Origin: Linnemannia hyalina
Taxonomy: Eukaryota > Mortierellomycota > Mortierellomycetes > Mortierellales > Mortierellaceae
Assembly: GCA_019671135.1 (NCBI GenBank)
Contig: JAHRHY010000002.1
Span: 186,001-250,000, forward strand
Length of the DNA stretch: 64,000 nucleotides
Direction: 5' to 3'
Positions 35,890 through 46,987 of this stretch are shown here, piece after piece (the stretch's first letter is position 1; each line of letters opens with the position of its first letter). The translations under genes and the position numbers were made by a program. The notes under the pieces are model-generated. The model was not told the DNA's origin. It was given only the letters and a program-made list of their open reading frames with translations, and did not search any database.

Positions 35890-36960
35890 TTTTCAATCTT
35901 CCTCAAACACGCATCAGGAATCAAGAAGTACCACAAACAAGCCCTACCCGTCGACCTGCTCTCGCACCCCCTTCGAAGACGTACATACGAGACCTTTGAG
36001 ACCCACAGAGAACGTTTTTGCCAGGACAAGGCTGGATTCATTGGGCAAGACGGATGTCCTTGGAGGCAATGGCACCAAGTTTCTCCTTGTTGTTTTGAGC
36101 AGCGCAATCACGGACGCAAGAGATCATCGCCACTTGGACCGGAATCGTTCTAAAGCTAGGTGTGTTCTCAGTGGGGCTCTTTAGCGTGTTCGGTGTCACG
36201 GCAGGAAACCCACTGTTCGACCACGTATAAGAAACTTACACTCACGACCAAGCTGTCCACTGCATTCTCGCACAGGACCGCCCCTTCACCCTGTTCTCCG
36301 TACCAATCAATTTCTCATACCCTTTCCACCCCAAGTTCGCCCCTGGCTGGCATTCATCAATATTTTTGTGTTTACCGCCCACTCGTGTTGAGTAGTGCTC
36401 TTTACTGCTATAACCTTTTCTTTTGTTCACCCTTTGATAGTGGCAACTTCAGAGGCACAAGGACTTGGACTGGAGGGTGAACGGGATACTGGCAGTCAGG
36501 ACTGGTGACGACAAGGCCAAGGAGATCAAGGCAGAGGTAAGGTAACAGCCTCGTCTTCTATTCACTGGAGGCGTAGAGAGTTCAAGTCAACCCACTATTT
36601 ATTCGCTATGAGCGCCAGGCTAGCAGCAGTTCACGTAGGAATACCAACGATACCGACAAGAACAATAAACAATGCTTATCCAATAAACCATTGGCAATGG
36701 TACTTTTTAGTGTCCATGAGCAGCAGAGGGTTATCAGACTTTTGATCAATCGCGTCGCAAAGGGGCAAGAAGCTGTGATAAGTTCTGGACATCAATTAAT
36801 GTAAGATTATCAGAATGATCAGCATGTCCGGTCCTCGCCATCGAAATCTACACCCCTCTTCATCCTGATTGCCGAGAGAAGTGTGAAGATATGCAGTTAT
36901 CGATGCCAAATTATATATACTGACGGTGCATGTATTGTTATGCTTGCTTGTTTTTTATTC
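35890..36960 (+). pseudogene. Decayed multi-exon gene, copy 2 of the 1.2-kb locus
   Basis: Stretches with clear coding character alternate between frames. The first is FARTRLDSLGKTDVLGGNGT (about 36010-36070). Next comes TWTGIVLKLGVFSVGLFSVF ending in a TAA at 36228-36230, after which the same frame continues YTHDQAVHCILAQDRPFTLF to a TAG at 36393. Then, after an acceptor-like ag at 36440, comes WQLQRHKDLDWRVNGILAVR with a good donor (gtaagg) near 36536. 36545-36740 aligns with 1240-1440. Beyond it, DQSRRKG..FWTSINVR matches DQSYRKR..TWAFQINQR of the ubiquitin-like frame at 1.4 kb. The in-frame stop and frame changes mark it as broken. Family unknown. Confidence 0.5.
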
Positions 36961-38686
36961 AAGACCATTCCAACGCGAGCATTTCCCTTCATACCACTCC
37001 ACCACCGCAGATGTCCTTGTTTATGCCAAAGAGCGGGTGGATATAGCCATATGAGGGCCAAATCGGTTGTGTCAACAAGGCACTGGGGAGCAGACGCATT
37101 GGTTGACAATCTTTGGAGACTTGTTGTCCCGAGGCTGAGGGCTCTTGGATGTGCGTGGGACCGAGGTTTGCGCTTCTACTTTTCTTCATATTGGCGAAAA
37201 CCCCGGTGTCCCTTTGAAGCCAAGGAAGAGGCTCTTATCACCCTTTTTTTCATCCCTGTTGCTCTGTTGCTGTAGGTCATGTCGTGGCTCGTGAGCGGGC
37301 AGAGCGACAGGAAGTCGTTTGAATGGTTATTATCGAAAGTCCGCGCCAGCCATGCGACGCGACTTTTCTTGTCCTGTAACTTAATGCTTCCTATTTCTGG
37401 AGCGGCACAAACCGACAGAATCTGGAGACCGAGATGGCGGATATCCCATAATCAGGAACTGGACGTCAGCCTTCGTCCTGGGACCTCTTCGATACATAGC
37501 GAGCAAGAATAGAGAGACCGAGCTCACAGCGAACATGGAAAGAATTGCAAGTGAGATCGTTCTTCAGTAAAAAAAAAAATGAAACGGAGACAACGAGAAC
37601 GAGACTGGCGTAGGATCGGCGGATCAAAAATGGGTTGTTCAAAGACTCTCGCATACTATTTCATTCGCTTAATAACTCAACAACAACAAGGTCCACGCAT
37701 ATTTTTCATCCTTCAATAGCTTGTAAAAAAATATTGCATACGGTCGCTTAGAAAAAAAGAAAGAAATAATCATTTTGCTTCCCTTACTAGCGAGTAAAGG
37801 GTCCTGCGGTCAAAATGCGATGTCCTGGAGGTGGTTGCCAGGAAGCAATCTGAGTCGCTTGCGTCACAGCCCGCCAATTGGATTCAACTTGTCAGGCCAA
37901 CCTTTCTGTCGCCAACCCATATTCTCTCTCTCACTCTCTCATTTTCGCTCAATATCTTTGGCACTATGTAAAAAAAACAGACGTCGCAGGCACAAACAAG
38001 TTAGAAGAATGATGATACTCGACAGACAACAGGCAGAAAAAAAAGCCATGGTACGTTTTCTTTTCGTTGTTCTGTCGACGCACCTCTTCGTATGATTTTC
38101 CCATTTTTTTAATGGTGTTGAAAAAATTAGCCCCTTGTACTCATTTTTTTTCTGACGCGATAACCGCGCCTCCAGGTTTTTTTTTGGCCCATCACAAACA
38201 CTTTCCCTCTTGTTATGACAGCTGGAGGCGTGAGGTATAAAGACCCACCCACAACTTCCAGTTTTCAAGGATGTGTCAGCAGTTTCCAACTTGGCAAAGC
38301 CGCAACAACATCAGCAAAACGACTATGTCGTTTAACACAAACGATTATGTCGTTTAGTACCTTTCAAAATGAGGGTACGCAGGATCAAACCTGTCCCTCC
38401 GCATCCTTTTTTTTCCTTTTGCTTTTTTTGCTTTTTCTGGCGGCGTTTTCTGGCGGCGTTTTCTGTCTTCTTTTTTACCTTTTACCGGTACCGGGGGATG
38501 TAAATGTACTGCACAAGGCGCAAGGTGTTTCTTCCTCATCTGGGGACAGGTACAACACATCAGGTACCCTCGTCCTTTCTTCTTGTAACAGAACCTTTAT
38601 TTTGACAGTATTATTGCAGCTCATTAAACGAATGACATGGATTGACCCGTCAGGTCCAATAACTTATCGTTGTACTGCCCCCTCAG
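36961..38686. other. Intergenic, no supported gene
   Basis: Frames of up to 130 codons exist (for example 36883-37275) but have Cys/Arg/Trp-rich composition typical of noncoding DNA. A pair of tandem palindromes at 38317-38355 is described separately. Confidence 0.5.
38317..38355. repeat. Two tandem 17-bp dyads
   Basis: AAACGACTATGTCGTTT (7-bp inverted arms around TAT) at 38317-38333 is repeated as AAACGATTATGTCGTTT at 38339-38355. Centre-to-centre spacing is exactly 22 bp. The layout resembles paired operator sites, but no promoter is identified next to it. Confidence 0.6.
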
Positions 38687-39014
38687 TCACAGAAACGGTT
38701 CCGTCAGCTCCTCGTCTCGGTGAAAGAACTCTGCAACCTTCAGAGTCAACCAATAGCTCGCCAACCACCGCACCTCGGCCCAACCCATCGTCACCTTGGT
38801 CTCATCCGTGTTCGTATTGAAGGGCTCTCGCAGCTCTATCAACTTAGCCAATCCATCCAGCAAATTCAAAAACTCAGGTCGTTCTTGTTGTCCTTCCAAT
38901 CCTAAATCCAAACCCGATCCCTCGTCAACTCCCAGACTCAGCATGGCAGTGCAAAGTGTGGTGAAAGTAAGGCCCAATAGGAAGCTTGCCTTGTTCATTC
39001 AACTCAAACGCCCT
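38687..39014 (-). pseudogene. Gene fragment of unknown family, minus strand
   Basis: After a minus-strand acceptor (catgcag) the sequence reads RAFELNEQGKLPIGPYFHHT, then CHAESGS and a stop. In the next frame, LELREP-like coding continues (KLIELREPFNTNTDETKV, then WLASYWLTLKVAEFFH) to a stop at 38687. The composition is coding-like in both halves, but a one-base frame change separates them. A short secreted protein could instead start at an ATG at 38998 in the second frame, since its first 18 residues are hydrophobic. I favour a fragment because the first frame also looks real. Confidence 0.3.
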
Positions 39015-39482
39015 CTGCATGAGACACAACAAACAATGACCAAGTTATCCTTTTTCAACGACGTAATGGGTTAATGGCTCCCTGGGAGCTCTACTGTGTT
39101 ATTTGTCCAAGAAAGCAGTGTTCAATTTTCTTGTCGGTACCTGAAAAAAACAATAAGTGATCGTACCTGAATTTGATGCGGTCATCGTTATTGTCCCCAT
39201 TGGCTGCAGCGCCCTGTCCTCCATCATCATATCATCATATCATCATCAACCAAAGCCCACTGCCCTCTCTCCACAAACTCTACTTCTTGGATGGCCAGCA
39301 GATCGGCGTTTTGGGAGATTGATATCGACGTCAATTGGAATGGGGAAAAGCATCATCACAAAAAATGTGCGAGCGAAAAGAGGGAGAGGAATGACAAGAA
39401 CGAGCAAGGGAGTTAGTGTCATTTCAGCTGTGCACGAACGCGAGAACAGAAGAGAAAAAGACCAGCGGATCCCAGTGTGATA

Positions 39483-39537
39483 GGTGTGGTGAGAAAGTTT
39501 TTTTTTTTTTTTTTTTTTTTTTGGTGTGGTGAGAAAG
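39483..39537. repeat. T25 tract flanked by a perfect 15-bp direct repeat
   Basis: GGTGTGGTGAGAAAG occurs at 39483-39497 and again at 39523-39537. Exactly T25 lies between the copies. This is the layout of a target-site duplication around a bare poly(A) insert on the minus strand. Confidence 0.85.
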
Positions 39538-40761
39538 AAAATAAGTGGATACGGAAAACCCCACGATATGTGCTCAAACATGTGGCCAGAGAGGAACCTG
39601 CTAAAAACCAAAGGGTTCTTCAGTAATAAAATGGGGCCGCCAATTACTTTTCTTTGATATGACAGCAGCAGGAGCACATGGTCGATAAGTGAATAGCTTT
39701 TGCCACGATTGGTGATGAGGCGTCCCAAAGGGGCAAGTCGTGGGTCACCTCTCCTCTCACGTATGCGCTCTTGTGGGGCCAAATGGCTAGTGGATGGACA
39801 AAAAAATACCACGCTAGTGTTATTGGGAAATAAATCTTGAGCCTACATAGGTATCTAAGTAGTGAATTGAAGCCCTTGCCTGTCCCTTTGGAGTAAAGGG
39901 ACAAGACGAATAGAAGAACAAACGTCCCAGTATCACTTCCACTGCCTTCATCTGCTTTTCAACTCCCCCAACGGATGTGTCCTTGTAAACATCAAAAAGC
40001 ATCTGTCCATTGGAGAGCCAAGGTGAAGATGGGAGTGTGACACTATCCACAATCAAAGTCTACGATCGAAGAGAGGAGAACAAAGAACTCTCGCTCCACC
40101 TTTGCGCAAGTGAGCGTTTTTTATTTATTTATTTATTTTTGACAAGGATTACAATTGTGCCTGAAGGGTTCGCAACTGCACCCTTTGTTTTTTTACGGGG
40201 CCCCGATTCGATAGAGTCCCTTACACTAGTTCATTGCTGGTGTCTTATTTCTTTTTTCTGTTCTCCAATGAACTCTCTCCGTTATTGGCAGGGTAGGTAC
40301 AGTACAGTAGCCAGCAGGCAGGCAGGACCTTGACTCCACGAAAAGAGGTTCACTTTTTGGCAATTTCGAAGGGAGAGTTCAAGTCCCGCAGGCCCACCAG
40401 GCGAGATATGGGATGAAGATGAGGCACATAATGAGAGGAGAGGGAGGAGGGAAGGAGCCAGCAGTATGCGGTCATAGACAACCATAATCTTATGGGAGAT
40501 AACCAATGCACTGTCGTGATCATCATCTTTTGCCGAGAGGAGAGAGAGTATTTAAAGGGAGGCATGTTTCCCTCTTCCTTGGTTCTATCATCCTACAACA
40601 ATACTCGTCTTCGTTTTTCCCTTGACTTCTTCATAGTAACATTCCTTCCACACCCACGTTTTTATACCATCTACTCTGTATCTCTTCATTTTTTTTCTTC
40701 CTTTCTTTCCTTCTTTCTCTCCTTCCCTCTCCTTTTTTACCTCACATAACAACACATCAAG
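39538..40761. other. Intergenic and promoter of the AVT-like gene
   Basis: No gene is supported. 40600-40745 is a C/T-rich plus-strand leader ending at the start codon 40762. Confidence 0.6.
40549..40556 (+). promoter_or_regulatory. TATA-like box upstream of the AVT-like gene
   Basis: TATTTAAA lies 213 bp before the start codon, just upstream of the pyrimidine tract. A CCAAT occurs at 40503. The position is plausible for a core promoter with a leader of roughly 170-180 nt. Confidence 0.4.
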
Positions 40762-42788
40762 ATGAGCGACGAAAGGGAACACACCGATATCTCCATGCTT
40801 GCCCCACCACCAGCAGTCGCACAGCCCACACAAGTCCACTTGACCCCATCACCCAGTCTTGACAGGAACCTGACTTTCCAACTTGAACAGGGTCACCAAC
40901 GTGGCCGCTCTTACCTCGGCAGACAGCATGGCGGCTCCAACCCAGGATCAAGAGCCAACTCTCGCTCACGTACATCCAGACCCAACTCCAAGCCAAGATC
41001 AAGGCCAGGATCAAGACCAGGATCCCGCCCAGTCTCATGGCTGGTCTCTGCCAACTCGGACTACACCTCGATGTACGAGAACTATGGAGGATACCGCTCT
41101 CGCAGGACCTCGGATATTGATGAAGACGACATTGCCTCAGCGATAGAGAAGGGTGCTGGTGGCAAGATGTCGCGGTCATCTTCGCGTGCCCCCACAGTGG
41201 ACGAGAAGGACAGACCCTTGGACCCTACTCGCCCTGGCATTGTCTCTCAGCATCCCCATAATGCCGGTACATTGATCCATGAGGATGACAGCAGTGTCGA
41301 TTCGAACGACGAGCCTCCTCGTGGCAACGTGTCAGCTCTCAGGGCCAGCTTGCTGCTTTTAAAGGCCTTTGTCGGCACAGGAGTCCTTTTCTTGCCCAAT
41401 GCCTTTAGGAACGGTGGTATGTTATCGCACTTTTTTTTGTCATTCAGCGCTCCATGTTCCATACGCAATCACCCTTTTACTTCTGTTCAACACTGACCCT
41501 CACTCTTTTTTTTCTTTGGTTCTCTACCTCTTTTTAGGCCTTTTGTTCTCATGCATCACTCTTGCGGTTGTCGCCTTCATTTGCTGTTTCGCATTCCTGC
41601 TCCTGGTCAAAGTCCGTCTCACCGTGCGGGAGAACTTTCAGGACATGGGCTTTGTTCTGTACGGCAAGTGGATGAGACTCACGGTCCTGTGGGCGGTAAC
41701 TCTTTCTCAGATGGGTTTCGTGTGTGCCTACCTGATCTTTGTCTCCCAGAACCTGTTCGCAGTCGTCCAGACGTTCACCAAGTGTCAGTTTACAGGAATT
41801 CAGGAAAAGTTTTACATCTTGATCCCCTTGGTCGTCTTGATCCCCCTGGTCTTGATCCGTCGCATGGCTATCCTTTCCTTGCCCAGTATGCTCGCCAACG
41901 TGTTCATTATCTTTGGTATCGTCTACCTCTGGTACTTTTCGATCGACAGTCTGGCGCAGCATGGCATGGGTCCCGAGATCCAAATGTTTAACAGTGAGAG
42001 CTTTGCCCTGTTCTTGGGTACCGCTGTCTTTTCCTATGAGGGTATTGGTCTGAGTAAGTGTGCCCTTTTCTCCTTTATTTGTGAACAACAAAAAATTACC
42101 GATCATACACGAGCATGGTTTAGAGTCGTTCACTAACCCCTTGCAATTATCTTGTCCTACTCCAATAGTCATTCCTATCACCGAGTCCATGGCCGAGCCC
42201 GAAAAGTTCCCTCGCGTTCTTGCTACCACTATGACTATCGTAACCTGCATTTTCGCCAGCGTGGGCGCCCTCTGCTATTCCGCCTTTGGCAGCAATGTCC
42301 AGACCATCGTTCTCATGAACCTCCCCGTCACTGGCGGCATGACCATCACGGTCGAGATCCTTTACTCGTGCGCCATCATCCTCTCGGTCCCTCTTATGTT
42401 GTCTCCAGCTTCGAAGATCGTTGAGAACGCCTGGTGGGGTGAAAAGTCTGGCGGCCGTAGCTTGAAGGTCAAGATGCAGAAGAACGCTGTCCGCACCCTC
42501 TTGATCTTGATCTGCGCCTTTGTCGCCTTTGGAGTTGGTGGCCCTTCCTTGGATATCTTTGTCTCGCTCATCGGAAGCGTGGCCTGCATGCCCCTCTGCT
42601 TCATCTTCCCAGCCTTGTTCCATTACAAGGCATGTGCCAAGACCTGGAAGACCAAGGCTATGGATATTGCTCTTGGAGTGCTTGGTGTCGTTGCCATGAT
42701 CTTCACCCTCTACATTACTATTCACTCCTGGATCGACCCCGCCGAGCCCCATCCTGAGTTGGACCGGTGCGTTGCCTTTACTCAGTAG
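40762..42788 (+). CDS. Vacuolar amino acid transporter, AVT type (AAAP family)
   Basis: Three exons (40762-41416, 41538-42053, 42169-42788; phases 1 and 1) encode 596 residues. The first 190 residues are hydrophilic and Ser/Arg-rich, with tandem RPGSRPGS repeats. The membrane domain begins at about residue 196 with KAFVGTGVLFLPNAF, the hallmark first segment of the amino acid/auxin permease family. Later motifs include FSYEGIGLIIPITESM, then FPRVL, and a C-terminal CMPLCFIFPALFHYK. About ten or eleven hydrophobic segments are visible. It resembles the yeast AVT3/AVT4 branch, which exports neutral amino acids from the vacuole; substrate and direction here are inferred. The long N-tail is common in these proteins and probably regulatory. 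The leader has a TATA-like box and a C/T tract. Confidence 0.93.
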
Positions 42789-43736
42789 AGATGGTTCTTT
42801 CCCCCCCTCATTCTTACTGTTCGCTGGCGAATAGGCGTCTCGACTCTTTGCATGCATAGAAAAGGCATTTTATCTATTACTATCTATTATTCCTCCCATT
42901 TCCCTTGTACCATATTCCCTTGTTTCCAATAATTAAAAAGAAAATACCTATCCCAAATGTGAACATGAATCCATACAAAACAGTGATGAAACGGTCGAAC
43001 AGAGATACAGGGGCAGCAAGCAATGTTCTGTGCGTCTCGGTTCAATACCTTTCTGCATGTTCCCAAGAATGCTGGTAATGAACTTTACTATGTCTGCGAC
43101 ACTAGCTTGGTTTTAACTTCAAAGTTTTCCAGAGAAAAGACGACGAGAGTTGCTGGAGCTACCTTAACAATGATCGAGTTGGCTCCCCCCTCGCACTGGT
43201 TATGGTTCAGGCTGTGTAAAGATCGAAAAAAAAAATGGACTTTCCCAGAAAGACGCAGAAGCAAATTTTAACCTTGTTGTCATTCAGCCCCTTTCTCAAT
43301 TCTTTTCACAGAGCCAAGGCACAGGACAATTGACTCAGCAAGTGCGAGCCGAGGCAATTTGAAAGCTTCTTTTTTTTTCACTTCTGTTGGAAAAGTAGAC
43401 AATTCCGCGGGGAAAGGTGGTCTATGTAGTGGAGGATAAAAATAACCTCTAAACTCATCTCTTTGAACATAGAAAAAAAACAGAGGGTAAAGAGAAGAGG
43501 CGAAGAAAAAAAAATGAGAGCAAACAAAAAGAATCCAACCAACCATCCAAACACAACGCAAACGAGTAATTGAATTCAATTACAATATGTTCAATTGACT
43601 ATCCTCTTCCCGCACTCAGGTCTCAAGCAAATGAATGTTTCGATGTGCTTTTTGTACCATGCAAACGGTGTCGATCATAATAGTAAAGAACAAAATAAGG
43701 GCAAAGAGGCGAAAACTCCAAAGCTTGAGTTGATGG

Positions 43737-43738
<2 letters not shown>

Positions 43739-43782
<44 letters not shown>
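43739..43782. repeat. TG22 dinucleotide microsatellite
   Basis: An uninterrupted TG run of 44 bp in intergenic DNA. Confidence 0.97.
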
Positions 43783-43783
<1 letters not shown>

Positions 43784-44905
43784 ACGTTCACATTGCGAAA
43801 GTTAATTGCTAGGGATCGCTCCTCCACGGAGGTTTCTACTTCTACAACAGAGGTTGTTGGAATGATTAACACATCTCTCTACTCTCGTTGTTTGTTCTCT
43901 TGCTTGCTAAGGTTTTCGTTTGATGGTTCTTTACCATGCGCGGTACCTTTTGCGTTTCCTGAAAAAGTCACTCTCACTCAAAAAAAAGAGGCTCATCCCC
44001 TGCCCACGAACCTACAGGGCCGTCTGTAGGTGTGTTTTTCTCCCTCGTAACTTTTTCTGTTCTTTCGTTCTAGACAAAGTTGGTCGTTTTGTTTTATCTG
44101 GAATCGCTCTTGCCTTTCCAAAGCTGTGGATCTCAGTCCGAGGGAAGCAAAGTGGAGAGTCAAAAGGACGTGTAGTGGTGCTATTGCCCTAGCGATTGGG
44201 GTGACCATTTGTCTTTGCGAAGCCCGGTCGGTTGGTTGGTCATGTCTCTCTACAAACTACAGGCACAGAACACGACATAACATAACACGACACTATACAA
44301 CACACCAAAATTGCTCTAAACAGCAACACTACATAGACGGGACTTTAGTGAAAGAAAATACGAAAAGGATCATCCATTCAACCGTTACTGCCAGCACTAC
44401 GATCATAATATCACCTGGTAACCCTCTCTCCGCTTTTTTTGGTCTATTGGCCCCTATGTCATGATTCCCCCAAGGCTGTTGGTGTGTTTGCTATTTTCAT
44501 CCTCCTTCAGCCTGTCCATTGTGGTTTTTGTATTCCATTCCATACCATTCCCGAGCTCAACAAAAAGATTTGCCTGATCTAGGCACAGAGTCAGTCTGCG
44601 TGTTTATTCCTGGCCGTTAGCGCGAGATGTGCAAAATAAAAGGGGGAGGACAAGAAGGATGGAAAGGATGGAAGGGTGACAAACAGACAAAGTAGAGAGC
44701 GAGACATGCAGAGAGGATAAGTCAACCGATCCATTTTTTCCCCGTGGACAATTGTACAAAAGTAGACACAGAGCTATAGGTGTCCTCTCAACCTAAACCA
44801 CCCAATCCTCTCTGTGGGCATCGGCTCTGCTGGGGCTAGTTGGATTTGAAGGACAGAGAAATGAAAGCGACGGGAGATGATCTTTGGGTGTGTTGTGTCG
44901 CCCTT

Positions 44906-44969
44906 TTTGTTTGTTGTTTGTTTGTTGTTTGTTTGTTGTTTGTTTGTTGTTTGTTTGTTGTTTGTTTGT
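44906..44969. repeat. 11-bp tandem repeat (TTTGTTTGTTG)
   Basis: About 5.7 copies of an 11-bp unit made of two TTTG words and one TTG word. The 11-bp period is not a multiple of three, so any reading frame through it cycles through all three phases. Confidence 0.9.
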
Positions 44970-45682
44970 CTTTAACCTCTTGCAGAGGAGCAAGAGGATT
45001 GAGCACACCATAAAACAACGACATACACTCCTCCTTATTCACCCCCTGTCCCCTTACAATGTCTTGTAATCAAGCCTTGTTGTGTTCAATTGCCCTGTTC
45101 CTGAATTGAACTGACCTGACCTGACCTGACTTGTCTCGGCTTGGCTTGGCTTTGTTGGCTGATAGGGGGTCAATGAAATGAAATATGAAAGAAAATAAGA
45201 ACTGAATGAAAGGAATGGTTATGAAAAAGAACAGATGATTGGCATGCAGGAGGTTGTCATCGAATTGCTTCTGAATTATTAATTGTTGTTCAAAAAGCAA
45301 AGCGAAACGGTCGCTTCGCATTTTTGTAATTAGGCCCGAGGAAGAATATGAGTGGGTCAAAATAGTAAGCAAAGCAAAGGACAAGTAAAGTAAAAAGAGG
45401 GGTCGAGAGAGCACGTTGTCGCTTGAGGGTCGAGGCTTTTTCCCCGTTTTTTTATATATTACTTTTGGGCTAGTGCTAATTGCTGCATCCTCTTCGTCCT
45501 CTTTTTTATTCCCCATCCAAGTGCTCAATTAAAAACCAGCAGCAACAAACAATGGGAGGAGAAGGGAGTAATCGAGAGCACTTCGCTTGTTTTTACCATT
45601 AGCAGGGGTCATTGAATGGTGTGCGAGTGCCCTGTCCATTATTGTCGAAGTTGTCCCTGCGCCCTGAACGATAATCGAACCG

Positions 45683-45690
45683 TATATAAA
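45683..45690 (+). promoter_or_regulatory. TATA box
   Basis: TATATAAA lies 222 bp upstream of the start codon at 45905 and is followed by a strong C/T tract. The arrangement matches a core promoter with a pyrimidine leader. Confidence 0.5.
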
Positions 45691-45904
45691 CCGACCGCAC
45701 AATCCACTTTGTTTTCCACTCTTTCTTCTTCTTTTCCCTTCTTCACTTTTTCGTTTTCTACACGCATTTCTCGCGCTCTTTCTGTCTTTTTATCTTTTAC
45801 GTTTACGACGTTGTCCTTTTACTTTTTCCTTTGCATATCCATAACGCAGCAGTACCAACACCCACACCTTGTATTTACCCGCCTTTTCACATTCCTGCGC
45901 AACA

Positions 45905-46987
45905 ATGTCTTCTACTTCTCTCTACTATACCCCCTCCGCAACAACAACGACCACAAAACACCGCTCTGTTTCTACAAAGAGACGAGTTCGGTTCACATTC
46001 GGCTACAGCTCTCGCACCACTTCTTTTGGTTCTCTCCCACCATCCCCCATCGATCCATCGACCTCAGCAGAGTCTTCTATTTCTTCTTCTTCACCATCGA
46101 GCACAACCCTCACTTCGATTTCACTACCCATCATGCACATGCCCAACACCATCGACACGACATCAACACACACATATAGCAGTAAACCAACAGCAGACGA
46201 TCTCACCGCCACCATGACGATCCCAACCCGCACCAGCTCCATCACCTCCACCACATCCTCATCCTCGACCCTTACGCCTTCAAGACCCACCAGCAAATGC
46301 AGCAGTATCGACAGCGAGTTCAGCTACACCAGCCTCGACCACCGGACGATGCATCGCCCTTCCGCTCCTTCCTTTAAACACAAGTCCAATCTCAGCGTCT
46401 CTTCTTCCACCACCATCCCCGCCCCTACCTCGTCTGTACAACCTACCGCATCAACATCATCCGACTCTCCAGCGACAACAACGGTAACGCCTCGCCGCCC
46501 CTCTGTCGTCGAGCGATCCGCTTTCCTGGCCTCTGCACCTGTCAGATCTCGCGCCCAGATCTCCCCACGCCTCAAGAACATGTGCCCTGCCCCCCCTGCC
46601 TCCTCCTTGTGCACCGCCTCAACTACTTTCTTCTCAAACACCTCCTTCCCCTCGTTGACCAGCCGGTGCTTCTCCAGCTTTCAAACTAGCAGCAACTCTT
46701 CTTGCTGTCTGATGATCCCAGGAGGTGTCTCGCTCGAGAAACGGAGGTGGTCCAACGACAGCACGCGAGGTCTCTATGGCGTCGAGTCCACAACCTCCTC
46801 TGGCACCCTGTCCTTTCTGTCCAACGATGATGGACGGATCAGCACGAGCACGAACAATAGTTTTGAAGGTGGATCGATCTTCAATGAAGGAGAGGAAGCT
46901 GATCAGAGGTCAAAGAAGAAAAAGTCCAAGAAGGTCAAGAAGTCCTGTCCTAGCTTGGCCTTGTTCAGCTTCATGCTGAAGAAGTAA
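45905..46987 (+). CDS. Ser/Thr-rich protein of unknown function
   Basis: A single exon encodes 360 residues. It is dominated by Ser and Thr (over a third by eye), with short basic blocks near the N-terminus (KRRVRFTFGY) and a basic C-terminus (RSKKKKSKKVKKSCPSLALF). There is no signal peptide and no membrane segment. A few hydrophobic or Cys-containing stretches (around SRCFSSFQTSSNSSCCLMI) occur in the second half. I recognise no family. The protein is probably intrinsically disordered; the C-terminal Lys cluster could be a nuclear signal. The ATG at 45905 is supported by the upstream TATA box and C/T leader. The codon pattern stays regular to the stop, which argues for a real gene. Confidence 0.65.
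   Translation: MSSTSLYYTPSATTTTTKHRSVSTKRRVRFTFGYSSRTTSFGSLPPSPIDPSTSAESSISSSSPSSTTLTSISLPIMHMPNTIDTTSTHTYSSKPTADDLTATMTIPTRTSSITSTTSSSSTLTPSRPTSKCSSIDSEFSYTSLDHRTMHRPSAPSFKHKSNLSVSSSTTIPAPTSSVQPTASTSSDSPATTTVTPRRPSVVERSAFLASAPVRSRAQISPRLKNMCPAPPASSLCTASTTFFSNTSFPSLTSRCFSSFQTSSNSSCCLMIPGGVSLEKRRWSNDSTRGLYGVESTTSSGTLSFLSNDDGRISTSTNNSFEGGSIFNEGEEADQRSKKKKSKKVKKSCPSLALFSFMLKK

Larger units (their letters stand above)
42789..45904. other. Long gene-free spacer with microsatellites
   Basis: No gene is supported. The spacer contains a TG22 tract (43739-43782), an 11-bp tandem repeat (44906-44969) and a short CTGAC/TTGGC run near 45104-45155. The last 230 bp form the promoter and leader of the next gene. 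Confidence 0.6.

Noticed and set aside
38215..38820. A 201-codon plus-strand frame
   Set aside because: Its middle is a T-rich tract giving poly-Phe/Leu, and its end is antisense to the better coding pattern on the minus strand.
41549..42250. A 233-codon minus-strand frame opposite the AVT-like gene
   Set aside because: It mirrors the transporter's hydrophobic codons as hydrophilic Asp/Gly/Gln-rich sequence, crosses its introns and has no family motif.
46003..46641. Minus-strand frames opposite the Ser/Thr-rich gene
   Set aside because: Val/Glu/Gly-rich antisense translation of Ser/Thr codons; the plus strand has the TATA box and leader.
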